DNA of 64,000 nt from Polytrichum commune (lineage: Eukaryota; Streptophyta; Polytrichopsida; Polytrichales; Polytrichaceae), in contig OX485808.1 of the NCBI GenBank assembly GCA_950295325.1, forward strand, positions 1,056,501 through 1,120,500, given 5' to 3'. The notes under the pieces are model-generated. The model saw nothing but the letters and a program-made list of their open reading frames with translations, was not told where the DNA came from and made no database searches. Made by a program: the position numbers and the translations under genes. This document shows positions 33,030-46,856 of this stretch, piece by piece (positions within the stretch are counted from its first letter, which is position 1; each line of letters begins with the position of its first letter).

Positions 33030-35417
33030 TCATGATTTCAAAGTAGCTAATTCTCTAGAGTGACGGAGGAGTGCGGTAGCCTTCGTGAGATAGAGGCTAA
33101 TGTCAACTTGCTGGTCCAATTGAAAGAAAGACTTGAGGCTCCCTAGGAGTACATTCTCAAATAGTGATGGAAACTTATCTCTAATGGACTTACACATGGG
33201 ACATTCCAACACGAGATGTGCCTCATTCTCAATTGCAATATAGGAGCAAAAGTGGCATAGTCTAGTATCTCTAGAGATAGGGATAGTCGACCACCGTCTA
33301 ATTTCAATGGCTAGTCTATGGTTGGAGGTGTGGTAAGCGGCAATGATCTTGCGTTGTGGTGGTGTCAATGGTTGCTTCAAGTACAATTTATATTCGTATT
33401 TGAGAAAATCCTTGAGGTGAAAATAATCTAGTTTCTTCCCTAAGAGATGCAAAGAGTTCCACTTTTTAGCAAGAAAGGCCTCCTTCATAACATCACGTGT
33501 TCATTTAGATGTGGTAATGCTATCATAGGTGTCCTAGTGAGATAGACCCCATGATGTCTTCCACATGGTTGTCAATTTTTGCGAAGTGTTAAATTCATTT
33601 TCGGCTAGGTGTCATGAAAATGAGGTTGCTTTTTACTGGCTAACCAAGAGGGGGATATGTGGGCAAGCCGTTGTTGAAAGCCCCTAGTAAGCTTGAGAGT
33701 GTATAATTCTACAAGAAATTCTCCTAATTTGGCCAATAAGATATGATAGGTAGTCGAAGAACACAGTTTGATGTGAGACACCATATGCATCTTCATGCCT
33801 TTCTCGAAAACTTTCCATGGCCAATGAGAGTTTTTCAAGTCACCTCCCCAAATTTTAGTGTCGTATGTGAAAGTTGGAAGTACCAAAGCCTTAAATAGAT
33901 GGGATTTGAGTTCCCAACATGTGACTCTTGATTATTATTATTTCCTTAAAATGCTCATCAACGCTTTCATACTTGGAATTCTTCGCCTTTTACTGGATGG
34001 CTCAAAGTAGCCATGTGACTAAAAAACCAATCCCAAGGTATTTATATTTATGGGTTATCTAAGAAAAGCCCTTTTCTTAGATATCAAGATGAGATCTTCA
34101 AAACTTATTTTTAAAAGTGCTACTTAAAAGGTAATAGCTATATTTTGTTTGGACATAGATTTCATGACCTTAAATATTTCAAAGTTGATTTTTTTAATAT
34201 CCTTGAATTCATTACAAACTTGAGGGTACCATTACAAAAATATGTCGCAAAAATCCATTTAATGTGATTCTATCATAATCTAAACAAATTTTAGAAAATA
34301 ACATGTTCAATATACCCACTTGCACACTACTTGCACTGTCCTCTGAAATATGAGGACTTTTCTTGAATTTTTTTGTCAACATAATCTATTTGGCTTTGTA
34401 GATCAATGTGTTATGAAATGTTTATGTTTTTCTCCTTCACAAAATTTAAAGTTAGTATATAGTTTTGGATCACTTTCATTTAAATCTATAAAAAATAATG
34501 GAGTTGTGTACTTGACCGTGCTTGTGTTAGAAGCCAAATAGTATGGGAGAGAGGGGATGTCCTTGTTTAACACCAATGTTGGACATTGCTTCACCATGTG
34601 TGTTGCCATTTATTTGAACTTTTGTGTAGAGTGTAGTGTACATGACTTTTACATCATGTTGTAAATGAGGTGGTACACCTAATTGTTGGAGGTGTGCTCA
34701 AAGCTTTGACACGTGGAACTGTGTCAAAAACTTTTTTGAAATCAACAATACAAGATTAGAAACTTCAACCTACAAATACTTCTTGTTCAATTGAAGTACA
34801 TAATGTGAGGATGTGGTCCAAAATGGATATGCCTTCCCTGAACTATGCTTGTCCTCTCGCTTTGACCCTTTTCAATCCCCCCCATCATCTAATTATTTTC
34901 TTTAAAATAGAGCCATAAAGTTTGCCAAAGATTGCTCCTAGCATTATGGTCCTATAGTTCTCAAGGGAGTGGTTCTCACTAGATTTGAAGATCATTTGAA
35001 TGATGTTGATAGTCCATGAAGCCAATAAACCCTCTTTAGCTACCAAATTAAATAGTAATGTGATTGGTTCACACATATCATTTGTACCCATTTAAGAAAC
35101 TCTGGTTTTAATCCATGGATATCACTAGCCTTGTGATTTGCTAAATATAACATATGTCCCCATACTATAAAAACGTGAAAAAGTTGAATGTTCATAACAA
35201 CATGATCATTGATAATTTGTCTTGAGGTGTAGAGTTTTGTGCAATAATCTACTGCTTCTTGTGGTGTAAATGGGAGGGTTCGAATCATCTTTTTCTTCAA
35301 ACATCTTCCAAAATAATTTGGGTCACTTTTGAGTGGACGATGTAGTCCCTTTTGTTTGCGCTCCAAGTAAAAGCATTTCTTAAACTGGATCATCATTTGG
35401 TACTTTTTGAAACCCAT
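33030..35417 (-). mobile_element. Decayed LINE (non-LTR retrotransposon), reverse transcriptase region
   Basis: On the minus strand, from 35.4 kb downward, fragments in several frames follow the RT order. First 'KASDIHGLKPEFLKW' (about 35.1 kb), then ENYRTIMLGAIFGKLYGSIL (about 34.93 kb), then ARGQA-FREG (about 34.84 kb) and catalytic motif A VDFKKVFDTVPR (34.72-34.76 kb). The C-terminal part (33030-33488) has RWSTIPISRDTRLCHFC and a zinc-binding C-x2-C...H-x4-C pattern (HLVLEC). Stops and frameshifts separate the pieces. No endonuclease domain, 3' tail or target-site duplication was identified. Confidence 0.8.
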
Positions 35418-37707
35418 TATGGACGTATTGTTCTAGTGACTTGAGAAGGTGGTCTTCACTACCAAGTGTGAAGTAGATAATAAATTATGAGATGTAGTCC
35501 AATCTCGTTTAAACATGTGCCTTTATGATGTTTGTTCTTTGATCCTCACCTAACTACACACCATTCAATATTCAAATTACATATGTGTTGGTGTTGCGGT
35601 CTACGATAGCATGGGTCCGAGCCAATCCACTAAACTATATTACGTTTGATTTAGTCTAGCCACAATACTTATGATTAGCTCATGTGATAGATTTTGCAAC
35701 TACTAGAGAAGGTGACATGGGACATGTTCCGCTACAAAACTAATCATGCAAATCACTTGAACTAACATGACATGTCAATTTCAATGCTAGCACACTTAAC
35801 CATAATAGGGTACTTACAATAAGGCAAAGTCTTAATGTGTTTTAAATGTGTTTTCTTATAATCACATGCCAGAGAGCATGAGAACTTGGACATTTCACTC
35901 AAATTTCAATAACTTGTTGACCAATCAATTTAAACTTCATCAAATACAGCTACACTAAATAGTCTTATTAATGTGGGTGGAAAAGTAGCGTGGGTCACAC
36001 TGATTAGCTAGTCAAGGTGGAATTAACATGGGTCCAGGACCCCAGGCCTTCCCCTAACCTTCACGAAGACTTCTACCAACACAATACATATTATTCATAA
36101 GACAAAAGTAGCACAAAATAAATAATCACCCACATTCATTTTCTAGAAAAAGAACAATTATTGTGGCCCACCTTAATTCTTACAATGAAAATTAGCATGG
36201 GCTTTAGAAAATTATTATGGCCCATAATAATTCGATTATTTAGTGTCCTTGCTACACTAAATATGACAATCAATGTAAGTTAATTTTAGAGTTATTTAGT
36301 ATAGTTATGGTGATAATCATGATTCAAATTTGTCTATGTACATCAAGGATAAGGTTCATGAACTCTAATCAAGTCACTATTCATACATAAACCTATAAGC
36401 TTGACCTATATTTGTATCAATAGTATTGTATTCCCTATATTTTGCATGATAGGGGGTTTATTTTTATAGATGCGTACCATCTCATGACAACCTAATCTAT
36501 GCTACCAACACCATCTTCTTACAGATGGTTTTCCTCCTTAAGTGAACCATCTTTAACAACATCTTCAATGTAATTCCTAATGTAACTTTTCTATATGAAT
36601 CCAAATTTCATGCACTAAAGGGATAGACTTAGCTCTTGGGAGGCTCTTGCACTTATGAAACATTGAACAACACTAAGAGTGTCCCCTCTAGCCCCCTTAA
36701 TGCCCGTCATGTATAATATTGGTGTTAGGGAGGCCGCCACATGGCTTGGCTCGACCATCAAAGATCAAGGTCCACTAGAGGTTGGGCATCCTCCCATCAT
36801 AGTCACACATACCTACTATCATGTAGTAGTATCTTGCAAATACTAATTACAATATAAAGCTAGGAAAGCCTCACTATTTGAACCATATGGTGGGACACTG
36901 GTGTCCCAAATAAATTGGAGCCTCTTTGGTGATTGGTTTTGTGATTATGTGATAAAAAATAATAACCAACTTTGAACATTAGAGCGTATACAAGACGTTG
37001 AGATAATCCCAACACCGTCTTGATCGCCTTCAATTGATCCTTTTTGACATCAACATGGGCTTTAGAGTTTAACCAATGCATTATGGGACACCAATGTCCC
37101 ACCATCATGTTCATATATTATAATTATGACAACTTAGCCAAGTTTCAATATTGGTGCAAGTACTCAATACAACGGCCCAACCTATTCCTAAGCATACTCA
37201 AATATTGACGAAGTTAGGAAAACTTTTGGACAACATTGACAAGTGTTATACCTGTTTTGTTGACGATACTCTAAGGTAGGCATACTCTAAACATATATTA
37301 TGTACAAGTGTATGATTATGTTGGTTTTGGACATTTACATTTTTGTATAAAATGATTGTAAAATGACTTGGCTTGTATTCTTATAAAATACAAACAAACA
37401 ATCTAGATATTTTGTTTATTTCTAATGGCTCTAGCTTTAATACTATGAATGAATTCAATTAGAAAAATCAATAGTAGGCTTGCAAAGGCTAAATTTTGGA
37501 TATGGTAGCCATTATAGACTCATATGATATCTGTACTTATGAAACCATAACACATGGTCTTTATATTTCTTCATCTTAACACATTTTGACCTTAAATCGC
37601 ATATTTTGAAACTAAACATACGTTTATCGAATAAAACAATTGGTGACAACAATCATTGCATACTCTCAAATGACATTGTTGCTTGCCATAACGACTCCAA
37701 TACTCAT
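35418..37707. other. AT-rich intergenic DNA with old MITE remnants
   Basis: No gene was recognised. A possible fourth, diverged member of the CTACACTAAATA MITE family lies at about 35950-36305: 'CTACACTAAATAGTC' at 35950, 'ATTATTTAGTGTCC' near 36236-36249, and a further inverted pair out to 36305. A compact palindromic element lies at 36889-37103. Confidence 0.45.
36889..37103. mobile_element. Short element with palindromic 20-bp inverted ends
   Basis: The left end is GGTGGGACACTGGTGTCCCA and the right end, inverted, is GGTGGGACATTGGTGTCCCA, a 19/20 match. Each end is itself nearly palindromic (TGGGACAC-TGGTGTCCCA). The total is 215 bp. Flanks are AT-rich and no unambiguous target duplication is visible. 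A minus-strand open frame crosses the whole element without a recognised domain. Confidence 0.55.
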
Positions 37708-40512
37708 TTATTGACAACATTCAATTATTTTAACACATGCTTTGTGCATAGATGATATTGTCTTGTTTTCAGGCTTGATAAGCCTCAAGATACGAATAAA
37801 GCAAAAAACTATCACTACTAAGCACATCAATCCACCTATGACAGTTGGATAGAATGCATAGGATTGTAGCACAGACTTGTAGTTTGGCATACCTGCACAA
37901 TTAGCTGCTGAAAAAGAAATGAGGATGCTTAATACAGACAACAAGAGGGCCATCAGGGATATAGATACTGTCCCTCGTGAATGCCTCCATTCATCAAACA
38001 AGTTTTCTTGTGACACCGGAAGAGATGGCATCAATGAAAGCATGAGTGCCAAAACAGCAAACAAAAATGAGAAACTATTGCTCACCACAAAAACTCGAAC
38101 AGCCATATTACTATGAACTTGTACCACTGAGTCAGGTGTCTCAAAACCAAGAGGTGGTTGTAATGGACCAGCATAAGATGCACTTACAACCAAACCTGCA
38201 ACCACAGATATTGCATTTCCAGCTGCCTTGAGATTTCTTCTGGCTTCAATGACTTGCATTCTTATTCTATCATGCCACCAAAGATTATCTCCATCTGGTG
38301 CTGCCCATCTTGGTTCAGACAAATCACCATTTTCATTTCTATGCCACATGTCCAAACCAAACTCTAGTAGCATTATCATGCATCGTTTTTTTCCGTTGTA
38401 GACATTTCTCATGATTGTTTTGGATGAATATGTATCATCCTCTTGAAGAATGGAAATTGATTGTAACATGTGATGATTGTCGATATCAACAAGGCTTATA
38501 GCTGTTCCAACCATTTTAAAGATCCAACAAGGATCAAAATCAACGCCTAACCCTCTGTAAATGGGTATAGTATCATCAGCGGCAAGGTGTAATGTTGTTC
38601 GATGTCCATTTCCTCCAGCTCTTTCAAAATTATCCAAAACAATAGCTTTCATATGATTGAAATGCCGATCATACAAAAACAACCGCAAAACCTCATAATT
38701 TCCTGATGCTGCAGCCAAATGTACGGCTGGCATCTTTTCGTCATAAAAGTCAGATTTTTTTGCCAACTTACAATTATTCCACTTGCCAACATCATAGATC
38801 TTTTCAATCTACAACACAAAAAAATGAACTTCAGTTTGTCATTAAGATTTTTTTTCTAAGAACATTAAAATTAAACAAATTGCAAATATACAACATCAAA
38901 ACACTTGATAATGTTTTAAAAACCGAGGGTGTTCTTGCATAGTGTGATTAATATACATTACATAGATCAACACTTACCAAAATATTGATACCCATGACCC
39001 TAGGAGAAACTGCTCTATGTATGTGAACGATTTCTTTATCGTTGGCAAAACCTAGCCAATTTCTATAGGCTCATAGTGTAAAAATGGTCCATACAATGTC
39101 TACAAACACCTAGATTCTTAAGAATTGATTAGGCTTTAAAACAAATTGTACATAGGTATGGTACCTACATTTTGTGCATACACCATATTCAAAAATATCC
39201 AAAACTTAAGATTAGAACCTATATAGAGAATTGCAATGAATGGAATGTGTCCACATACCTTAGCAAGAAGTAATTTCACAATACGTGGATTACCCAAGAG
39301 TGCAGCTAGTTGTAGTGGACTCCACCGAGCACCCTTTCCAGCCCCACCATGTCCATATTGAATGCGTCTATAGAGAATGGCATTCAAATCTACATTATAC
39401 TTGTCTTCTAGTAGTTTATCCACATTCACAGGCTGATTGTGTAGAATGGCCAAATGAAGCGCAGTTGCCCCTCCCTTTCCTTTCATGCCTTCTTTGGGCG
39501 AACTATGTTCTTGACTTGACTTCATTCTCTGATTGAGCAAATCTTGCAAATCCATAAATTTGGCAACCTTCTCATGGTCGAACACATAATGTATAGTGCT
39601 TTCATCTGGCTTCATGGACACATTTCGATGAAAGATGGTTCTTTCCATAGCATCAAGAGCTGTCACACAAGATTCAAGCCCCGTAGGTTCCTTTAATAGC
39701 CAATCTATCAATTTATCCACTTCTGCGTATACAAGTTTGCAATAACCATTCTCGCTTGACGCAAGTAATGCATGGAATGGTGGCCTTCCTTGAGCATTAG
39801 GACGGTTAAAAAGGAACTTCAATGTTATAACACCTACTTCACCTTGTGCGAGGCACTTTTCCATAACCTGCAGCACGAACTTCATCAACTTGCTCTCCTC
39901 TTGAGATTCTTCCCTCCCAATTTGACTGAAAGCATGATGAAACACCAACTCAAAATTGTTTTCAATATTGTGAAAGTTATAATCCACATCCTCACCAAAT
40001 GATGCCTTCAAGAAGTCAAACATCGGCGTACTCGAAAAAATTCCTGAAATGATTTCCCGAACTCTCTCCAAAGATTGATCATCTTGGGCATTGGCCGTTG
40101 CTTGTTGGTAGTAGGAAGGCCCAGATTGAAGACATTGTATGATGTTTTCCATTCCGAGAAATTCTTGGGCCACTCCGAGAGTTGTTACTCCGCCACATCT
40201 CCCATCCTTTGCTGTCAAAAGTACCTGATATCGAGCCATAAAGGTTGCAGGTTCTAATCCGTCACCAAATAATCTCAAAATATGCTCCACCAAATCCAAA
40301 CATCCTTGAATGACGGCCACATGCAGTACAGTGCGTCCTTCGTAACTTGTTTTTCTTACTAAGTCTATGTCTGTTTCCAGCAGGCCCTTGAGAGTCTTGC
40401 AATTTCTACTTTCCAGAGCTTTCAACCACGGTGAATCCACAAGATCTTTCTCCAATTTGAGATTTCGAGCGAGGGCGTGAAGTAGATTCGAATCAAGAGA
40501 AGTTTGAGCCAT
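37708..40512 (-). CDS. Ankyrin-repeat membrane protein with a C-terminal PGG domain
   Basis: Two minus-strand exons, 40512-39259 and 38808-37708, joined in phase 0 (donor AAG|GTATGT, acceptor TTGTAG). The product is 784 aa. The start MAQTSLDSN was preferred over an upstream in-frame ATG. Ankyrin repeats are seen at GRTVLHVAVIQGCLDLVEHI near the N-terminus, at GGATALHLAILHNQ, at WSPLQLAALLGNPRIVKLLL at the end of exon 1, and at MPAVHLAAASGNYEVLRLF and HRTTLHLAADD in exon 2. The PGG domain begins around residue 614 (AGNAISVVAGLVVSASYAGP then LQPPLG) and is followed by hydrophobic segments to about residue 770, implying a four-helix membrane anchor. Plant proteins of this layout (ACD6/ITN1 type) act at membranes in stress and defence signalling; the role here is inference. 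No lesion is visible. Confidence 0.88.
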
Positions 40513-40734
40513 GATCCTACAACAGTGGAAGGTAAAGAACCTGAGAATCTTCACTCTATTCACAAATTGGAAATCGTTGGCAAATCATGTGATATGATGG
40601 AATAACCGTCGAATCTACCACTTATGGCAGCTCAAACCACTTGCACAACATGAGCTCATTACCGTACACAGCAAGATTGAACAAATTTTCAAGCCTGAAC
40701 ACACAAGATTTATACATGAGTAACCAAATTAGTA

Positions 40735-41370
40735 ACAAATTAGTAACCAAAGTTCAGCGTGCAACTATGGCTATACCCACTTCAAGATGACGCTCTTTAG
40801 AGCGTGAAGGAGTCCGACACGCCCTTAAAGTACCAATGAGCAGATTTAAGTACGAGAAATCACATGGAAGCTACGTTGTCCAACTCCAGATACACCCGCT
40901 TCAACATTAAGCTCTCAAGAGATTCGAGCAATTGCGCACATGTTGAAACCCAATAGCTAGAATACACAGGTTAGTGACAACATATTCTTGCAAAACTTGA
41001 ATCTAAAACCATGGCCAAACCCATAAAACGATAGAGCTCTTGAAAGATTTCAACATTAATACAGACATGGATGTGTGCAGATTAGCCGCCACAAATGGCT
41101 AATCTGCATACATATGAGTCCGTATGATCAAGTTTGGAGCCAACTACAGCCATACCCCAGTTCAGCATTGAGCTTTTGAGAGCTTCAAGCACTTTTAAAG
41201 ACATGTTTGCCTCCAAAACAGCGCTCACAAACGACTATTTTCCAAACCTGATTGTGCAACCATGGCCAAACCCACAATATGATTTGGAGTGCTTTAACAC
41301 ACGCGTGAATGGGTACGATACGACAGTCACTCACACTCTATATGAGTCCTGAATCCACATTTATTTCACT
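40735..41370. repeat. Degenerate ~128-bp tandem repeat upstream of the ankyrin gene
   Basis: About five units, starting near 40740, 40870, 40990, 41118 and 41246. Most contain some version of 'CCA(A/T)ACCCA...TTCA(A/G)CATT(A/G)AGCTCT' followed by 'TGA(G/A)AG(C/A)TTCAA' or 'GAGATTCGAGCA'. Units 3 and 5 share 'AACCATGGCCAAACCCA'. The array starts about 220 bp upstream of the start codon on the promoter side. No frame runs through all units. Confidence 0.6.
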
Positions 41371-43936
41371 GCTCCACGCTCAGCAGTAAGTACTATTTAT
41401 GTGTGCGGAAGTAGCACCCAAATATCTCAGTCGTTCTTGACCACTGCAGGGGAGGATTGAGAAATGAGAAATAGCAATGTATGCAAGAGGTGTAAACATC
41501 TAGAAATTCAGATGCAGCAGATCACGCACCTGTGAATTCTGAGAGCTGGAGGTGATGGTCGACGCTTCAGTCCATAACCTACAGAGGGCAGGTTTCCGAG
41601 GCTCTCGGTTCTGTTTTGGAATCAGAATGCAGCCGTGATTGAGAAGCTGGATTCTGTACACCAAGCACGACAATTCTTGTATCGTTCTTGATAGATAAGC
41701 AAGTACTTCGTTGCAACAAGTCGCACAAAGACTTTCACAGTGTACCTCAGTCCATATCACTTATCACCCTACAAAATTGAAAAGCACAACAGGAAAGATG
41801 TCATTCAACCAATATCACAAGTCACAACTTGGAGATTTGTCAACTGCAACTAAACACCCTAAAATTTGTTCAATTAACAATATTACTCGGAACTAATTGA
41901 GTATGCTCTGGAAACTCAAGTCCACTGAACAACGTTAAATCTTTGCCAACCTTGTCAGTTTTCATAGATATGAAATTGAGATTCGTACGGAGCAGTGCAT
42001 ACTGAGGGAAATCTAATTGACAGATCTAATTGACTACTCTAGTCCACTAGAAAATCATTTGTAGCACTGTGTGCAAGAAAAAAATGGTCATATTTCACAC
42101 GAAGTAGAACAGATAAAGAGAAAAGCCATGCACAATAAGAGTCTCCATACTGTCACCTCAATTCCTGTACACCAAGCACGACAATCGACGTCACAACTAC
42201 TATATTGAAAACCATCTTCGAACAGTTATTTACCAGTCTATGCTTCCTTTATGGGTACTTAAGGAAATCATAGCACTATTCAGATTATCATCCTGGAAGT
42301 GGTCAAACAATGCTGGAGTTGACTGAGATGACCATCTGAGAACATATAGGTCACAGATCCAAATAAGCTCCCCAAATATCACACTTGAAGATCACTATAA
42401 ATCCTTACCCATCATCCACAGAATTGCTCTAGGAAGAACCTGACCAGCTAGGCTCCAGTCCAAACAATGCAACTCGTCGTCGTGTTGCTGGAACACGAAT
42501 CTAGATTACATCGTAAACCAATAAAGCCTTTGACAAGGTTGTGAGAAGAGCAAAGTTGAAGTGACGATTAGATCGCAGATTCTGTGTACCTGGATTGTTT
42601 TGCGGCTGCCCAATGTTGCAGTTTGTCTCCAGGAACAGATCAGACTATAACTTACACTTTTGCCTTCATGGAGCTCGAGAGGATAACCTAAACAATCCCG
42701 CCACAGCCTGAAAATTGCAAATGAGTAAGTAGATGAAAAAACACTTTAAGATAGAGATGGATCAATCAAAGCTGTTAGATAAACTAGAACACAGACCCAT
42801 TAGAAACATTCCATTGGCATTCAGGACACGATAGCATCGGACGAAGAAATGCATCTGCACCTGAATCTTCTCACACAGGTACTTCGTTCTTTTCTAAGTG
42901 ATGATTATTGGATGGAATGAGAGCTACCGCATAGTGTGTGCCTCATTCACAAGATTGCAATAGCAAAGTTGTCTGTATTTCGTCCTTCATATGGATCCTT
43001 CATACACCTCTTTCTCTGGTTTGTGATGTGCTTCACTACTTAGAGAATCCTACAGCCTTAAGTTTCATGTGAGGCTATCATAGCACCTGCTAATAATAAC
43101 TTGAAGAAGTATGATGCTGAAGAAAAGAGCAAGACAGAGGGTCGATCGTAAGATGTTGCAAATCTGGTGTATGAACTCAACACACTGTAAACTAATGTAA
43201 CTATCCAGAGGATTAGTCTCTTAGTTGAGGGTAGATTACATACAAGTGGAGCAACATTAACGCAGAAATATGAATCTAGGAATTCCTCTCTTTATGCACT
43301 TTGATCTGCGGCTAAGTAAAAACCACTCCTATTGCATGACAACAACAGAAATTGCAAGAAGGCTGCAAAGACATCGGAAGAACAGATCCTACACATAGTA
43401 CTTTCTATTTTCTTTATCAGAGTGCGTGCATGACAATTCCAATCACGAATTTTCTATAGTGAAGACCCTAGAAGTTTTGGCATCTTGAAGTCATCCTTCG
43501 CTATCTGCCATCTAAAACTACAATTTCTTCATATTAAGGTAAGGAGGGAGTACTGGAAATGGTGTGTGTGGCCAAACCTTGCTTTTCTTCTTGCAATAGG
43601 GTGGTTGTCCAGAGCGACTTCTGGCTTTTGAGAAAATAAAGCCCTACGGCTGCGTACTGCAACAACCATAAAGAGATGAGTCTTGAGTGGAAGTCATGTA
43701 GCACACATGCCTACTTACTCCACGCGAATCTCCGACAACTGGACAAGACACCTAAAGTCTCCAAGATTCAAGGATCTCACTCCGGTTCTCGCGTGGCGCG
43801 ACTTTTACTCATCTTGACATGGTTTGCACGATCTGGCTGTAAGGACCACAAGAATAATAATAATAATACCGATGTCCTCTCATCATTATTCAGATACACA
43901 TGCTTGTCAAGTGGGCTGACATATACCCTGGGGCCC
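41371..43936. other. Intergenic DNA with no recognised gene
   Basis: A 15-bp motif CACCAAGCACGACAA occurs at about 41659 and 42172, with related flanks (TGTACACCAAGCACGACAAT). No coding region, RNA gene or bounded transposon was recognised. It may include the 5' leader or promoter of the ankyrin gene. Confidence 0.4.
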
Positions 43937-46856
43937 GCCATGTCACTGGGGCGCTCCATGGCCCCAGGCGCAGGGTTAATCTCGGCCATGGAGGCGCCCC
44001 CTCACCATCGACAGCCCAGATCGGGCCGGGCAGCTACCCCGGGCTGCCTCCAGGGCAGCGGGGTAAAAGGGGGGCGGGCGGTGGGCCCGGGGAGCAGAGC
44101 AGGCCCCAGGCTGGGGCCACTTCACACAAAGCTGAGGGCCACTTCACACAGAAGGCTGAGACTTATTTTGGAAGATATAAAAAAAGTCGTATTATTGAGG
44201 TGTCATCTTTTCATTAATATGTTACATGGTCGTATTATCGTGGTCTTGTCTTCTCATTAATATGATAGATGTCGTAAACTTATCATATCATTGAGGGAAT
44301 ACAAAAACATAAGTACAATGAGAGTTAAAACATATACAACGAATTTAAGCAATATAAATGCTATGGAATAATATCTCATAGCTCCCAAAAAATACAATTC
44401 CGATAATGCAAGGAATTCAATTACATAAGCATATTAAATGATATTGAATAACTGGATTACAATGATGCTCCAAGGCCACGTGAAACCGGTACCTCGTCCA
44501 TTTCTTGCTCTTTGTTTGGTACAAATTGAAAAATCAATTACAAGAAATGAGTTAAAATACAACCACCCCAGGAGAACCAATGCAACCCGAGGGAAATCAA
44601 GAAATAATGCCCATCTGAGGTCTATTCTTTGATCCTCTTTGAACCACTCAACAATCAAATTTAGGGGTCCGATCAAGAAAACGTGCCACTTAAGACCCAC
44701 CTACATTAATGATGTGAAAGAATCATTGCATATAAGCATAATTCTCAACATTTATTCGATAAAATTGCATTGATTAGTATAAAGCTTGGACATTACTTTC
44801 CTTTGTAAATTATAATAATGTTACTTTCCTTTCGATTTGACACTAAATTCAAAGGCCAAGAATTAGGATAATATAGATGGTTAGTTAGTTAGTTAGATAG
44901 ATAGATATTAACACCGGAACATGGTGGAGCCACACATGAATGACAAGTGTTTTCCCTAAACTAAGAAGCATTTGAGATGAATGACCACAAACATTTGAGG
45001 GGCGAATTTTACCCACAATAGACGAGAGATGCCCTCATATATATGCAACATTTCTCTCTCTCTCTCTCATCATAATTATGTTGTAGATTGCCTCCTTTGT
45101 CCTTTATGGCACGTTAGTTTACACTTGATTGATGGGAGAAATAAATGGAAATCAAAATAATATATTTTATCTCATTTTAGTTTCTCTTTATATATATATA
45201 TATATAATAAACAAGAACCCACCCACCGCAAGGTAGGCAGTAAATCTCACCCTGCATTAGGGGAATTTTTGAGTAGGGTAGGGCCGATGGGCTCAAATTC
45301 ACGTAGGATTGCCCGACATTGATTCTTCCTCATGTTCTTCTTATGAGAGAAAAATAATATATATTTGTGGTATGAACTATAAATTAAATAGAGTAATTAG
45401 TGTAATTAGTGTGGATTTCCATTTGGAAATTGCAAGGCTATGGCTTCTAACATCAAATGAAACTTCTTACAATTAATATCAAAACATTGTACTGTGTTAA
45501 CTTACTAAGTGCATAATGTCTATTCTTGTAATAAATTCCATCTTTAGCATAGACCTATCTAGCACTTGAAAACTCCAACTTGTGCTAATTGAAAAAGAAG
45601 GTCTAGGATGCTTGCAAGTTGCCATTATGGCCTAGCCATCATAGACATAAGAAGTCATTCTTAAACCATTCCAAATAAGCATTCAAACAAATAAAAAAAA
45701 GACTTCTTAGAGGTAGATTATGAGTTTCTTTTTGAGAAATTATAAGATACTAGAACAAATTCCAAGTATAGCAAGTTCAACTTTCATGTTTCTTGTTCGG
45801 ATTTGGTAATGTGCTCATCAAATCCTTACATATCTTGAAATGCTCAAAGTGTTCATAATAGGGACACTCGACTTACAAGGATTATGGATGATATGTACAT
45901 GAAAGTGCACCCGTTTTTAACATATTATGAACTAAAAGCCATACAGTAATCTCCTGCTTAAGTATGCACTTTGAACCAGAGCCGTTGGTGCCCACTTGGT
46001 TGGTAGGTGTGTACTATACTCATATCGCTTCCAGACCCTCTGTGAGCCCAAAATGATGTCCACATGTGTTCTTAACACTTGTAAAACATTACAAGTGGTG
46101 TTTTTATGATTTATGACTATTCACAAAAATATAAAAAGAGTGAAGCTTGAAGAAAGCTGAGTTTTAGCATTAGGCTTGTGTGGAGTGAATTGAGTAAGTT
46201 TAGTAGTGTGAGGAAATGACCTTGGTGGAAAGGGTGGTAGGTAGAAAGCCAAGGTTAGTTAAATATTTGAATTAGGATCTTTGTTGATCGTTTGAAAGAA
46301 GAAGGCCTACAAAGTAGGAGGAGATTTCGAAGGCTTATCGTGAGCCTTGAGGGTGCTCACCTCCTCAAACTCACTATTTAAGACCTCGTTCTTCCCTCAC
46401 TCCTCCTCTCTTTCCTTCGTGCTCCTTGGCACCCCACGTGTTATAAGTGTGGGTGTGTGAGAAGCAAGATAGGAGCACGTGTGTGTGTATGATTTTAAGG
46501 TGAAGAGCCAAGACTAGTTGGCCTTTAAGTAGGCTTGACCTTTTGTTAGGAGTAGTGTAGTTTGAAAAAGTTTAGAATTTAATTTATAGTATTCAAATTG
46601 TAGTGCTTGGATTTATATTATCCACACCTATAATTATTTAGACTTGCAAAATTATGTTTGTGAAACATTGAAGCATTTAGTTTTGTTGGACTTACAAAGT
46701 TACATTATTGAAGTAGGTGAGCTTGTGTGTGCGTGCAGTAAGAAAGAGGCACGTAGGTATGCGAGGTTATAAGGTGAAGAGTCAAGATCAATTACTCTTG
46801 AAGATTAGCTTTACATTATTAGATGTGGTTTAGACTCAAGGCATTCATTATTACAT

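Noticed and set aside
43777-44217. Pro/Gly/Arg-rich frames in the GC-rich arm (also at 48419-48764)
   Set aside because: They arise from GC-rich inverted-repeat arms and are mirrored in both arms.
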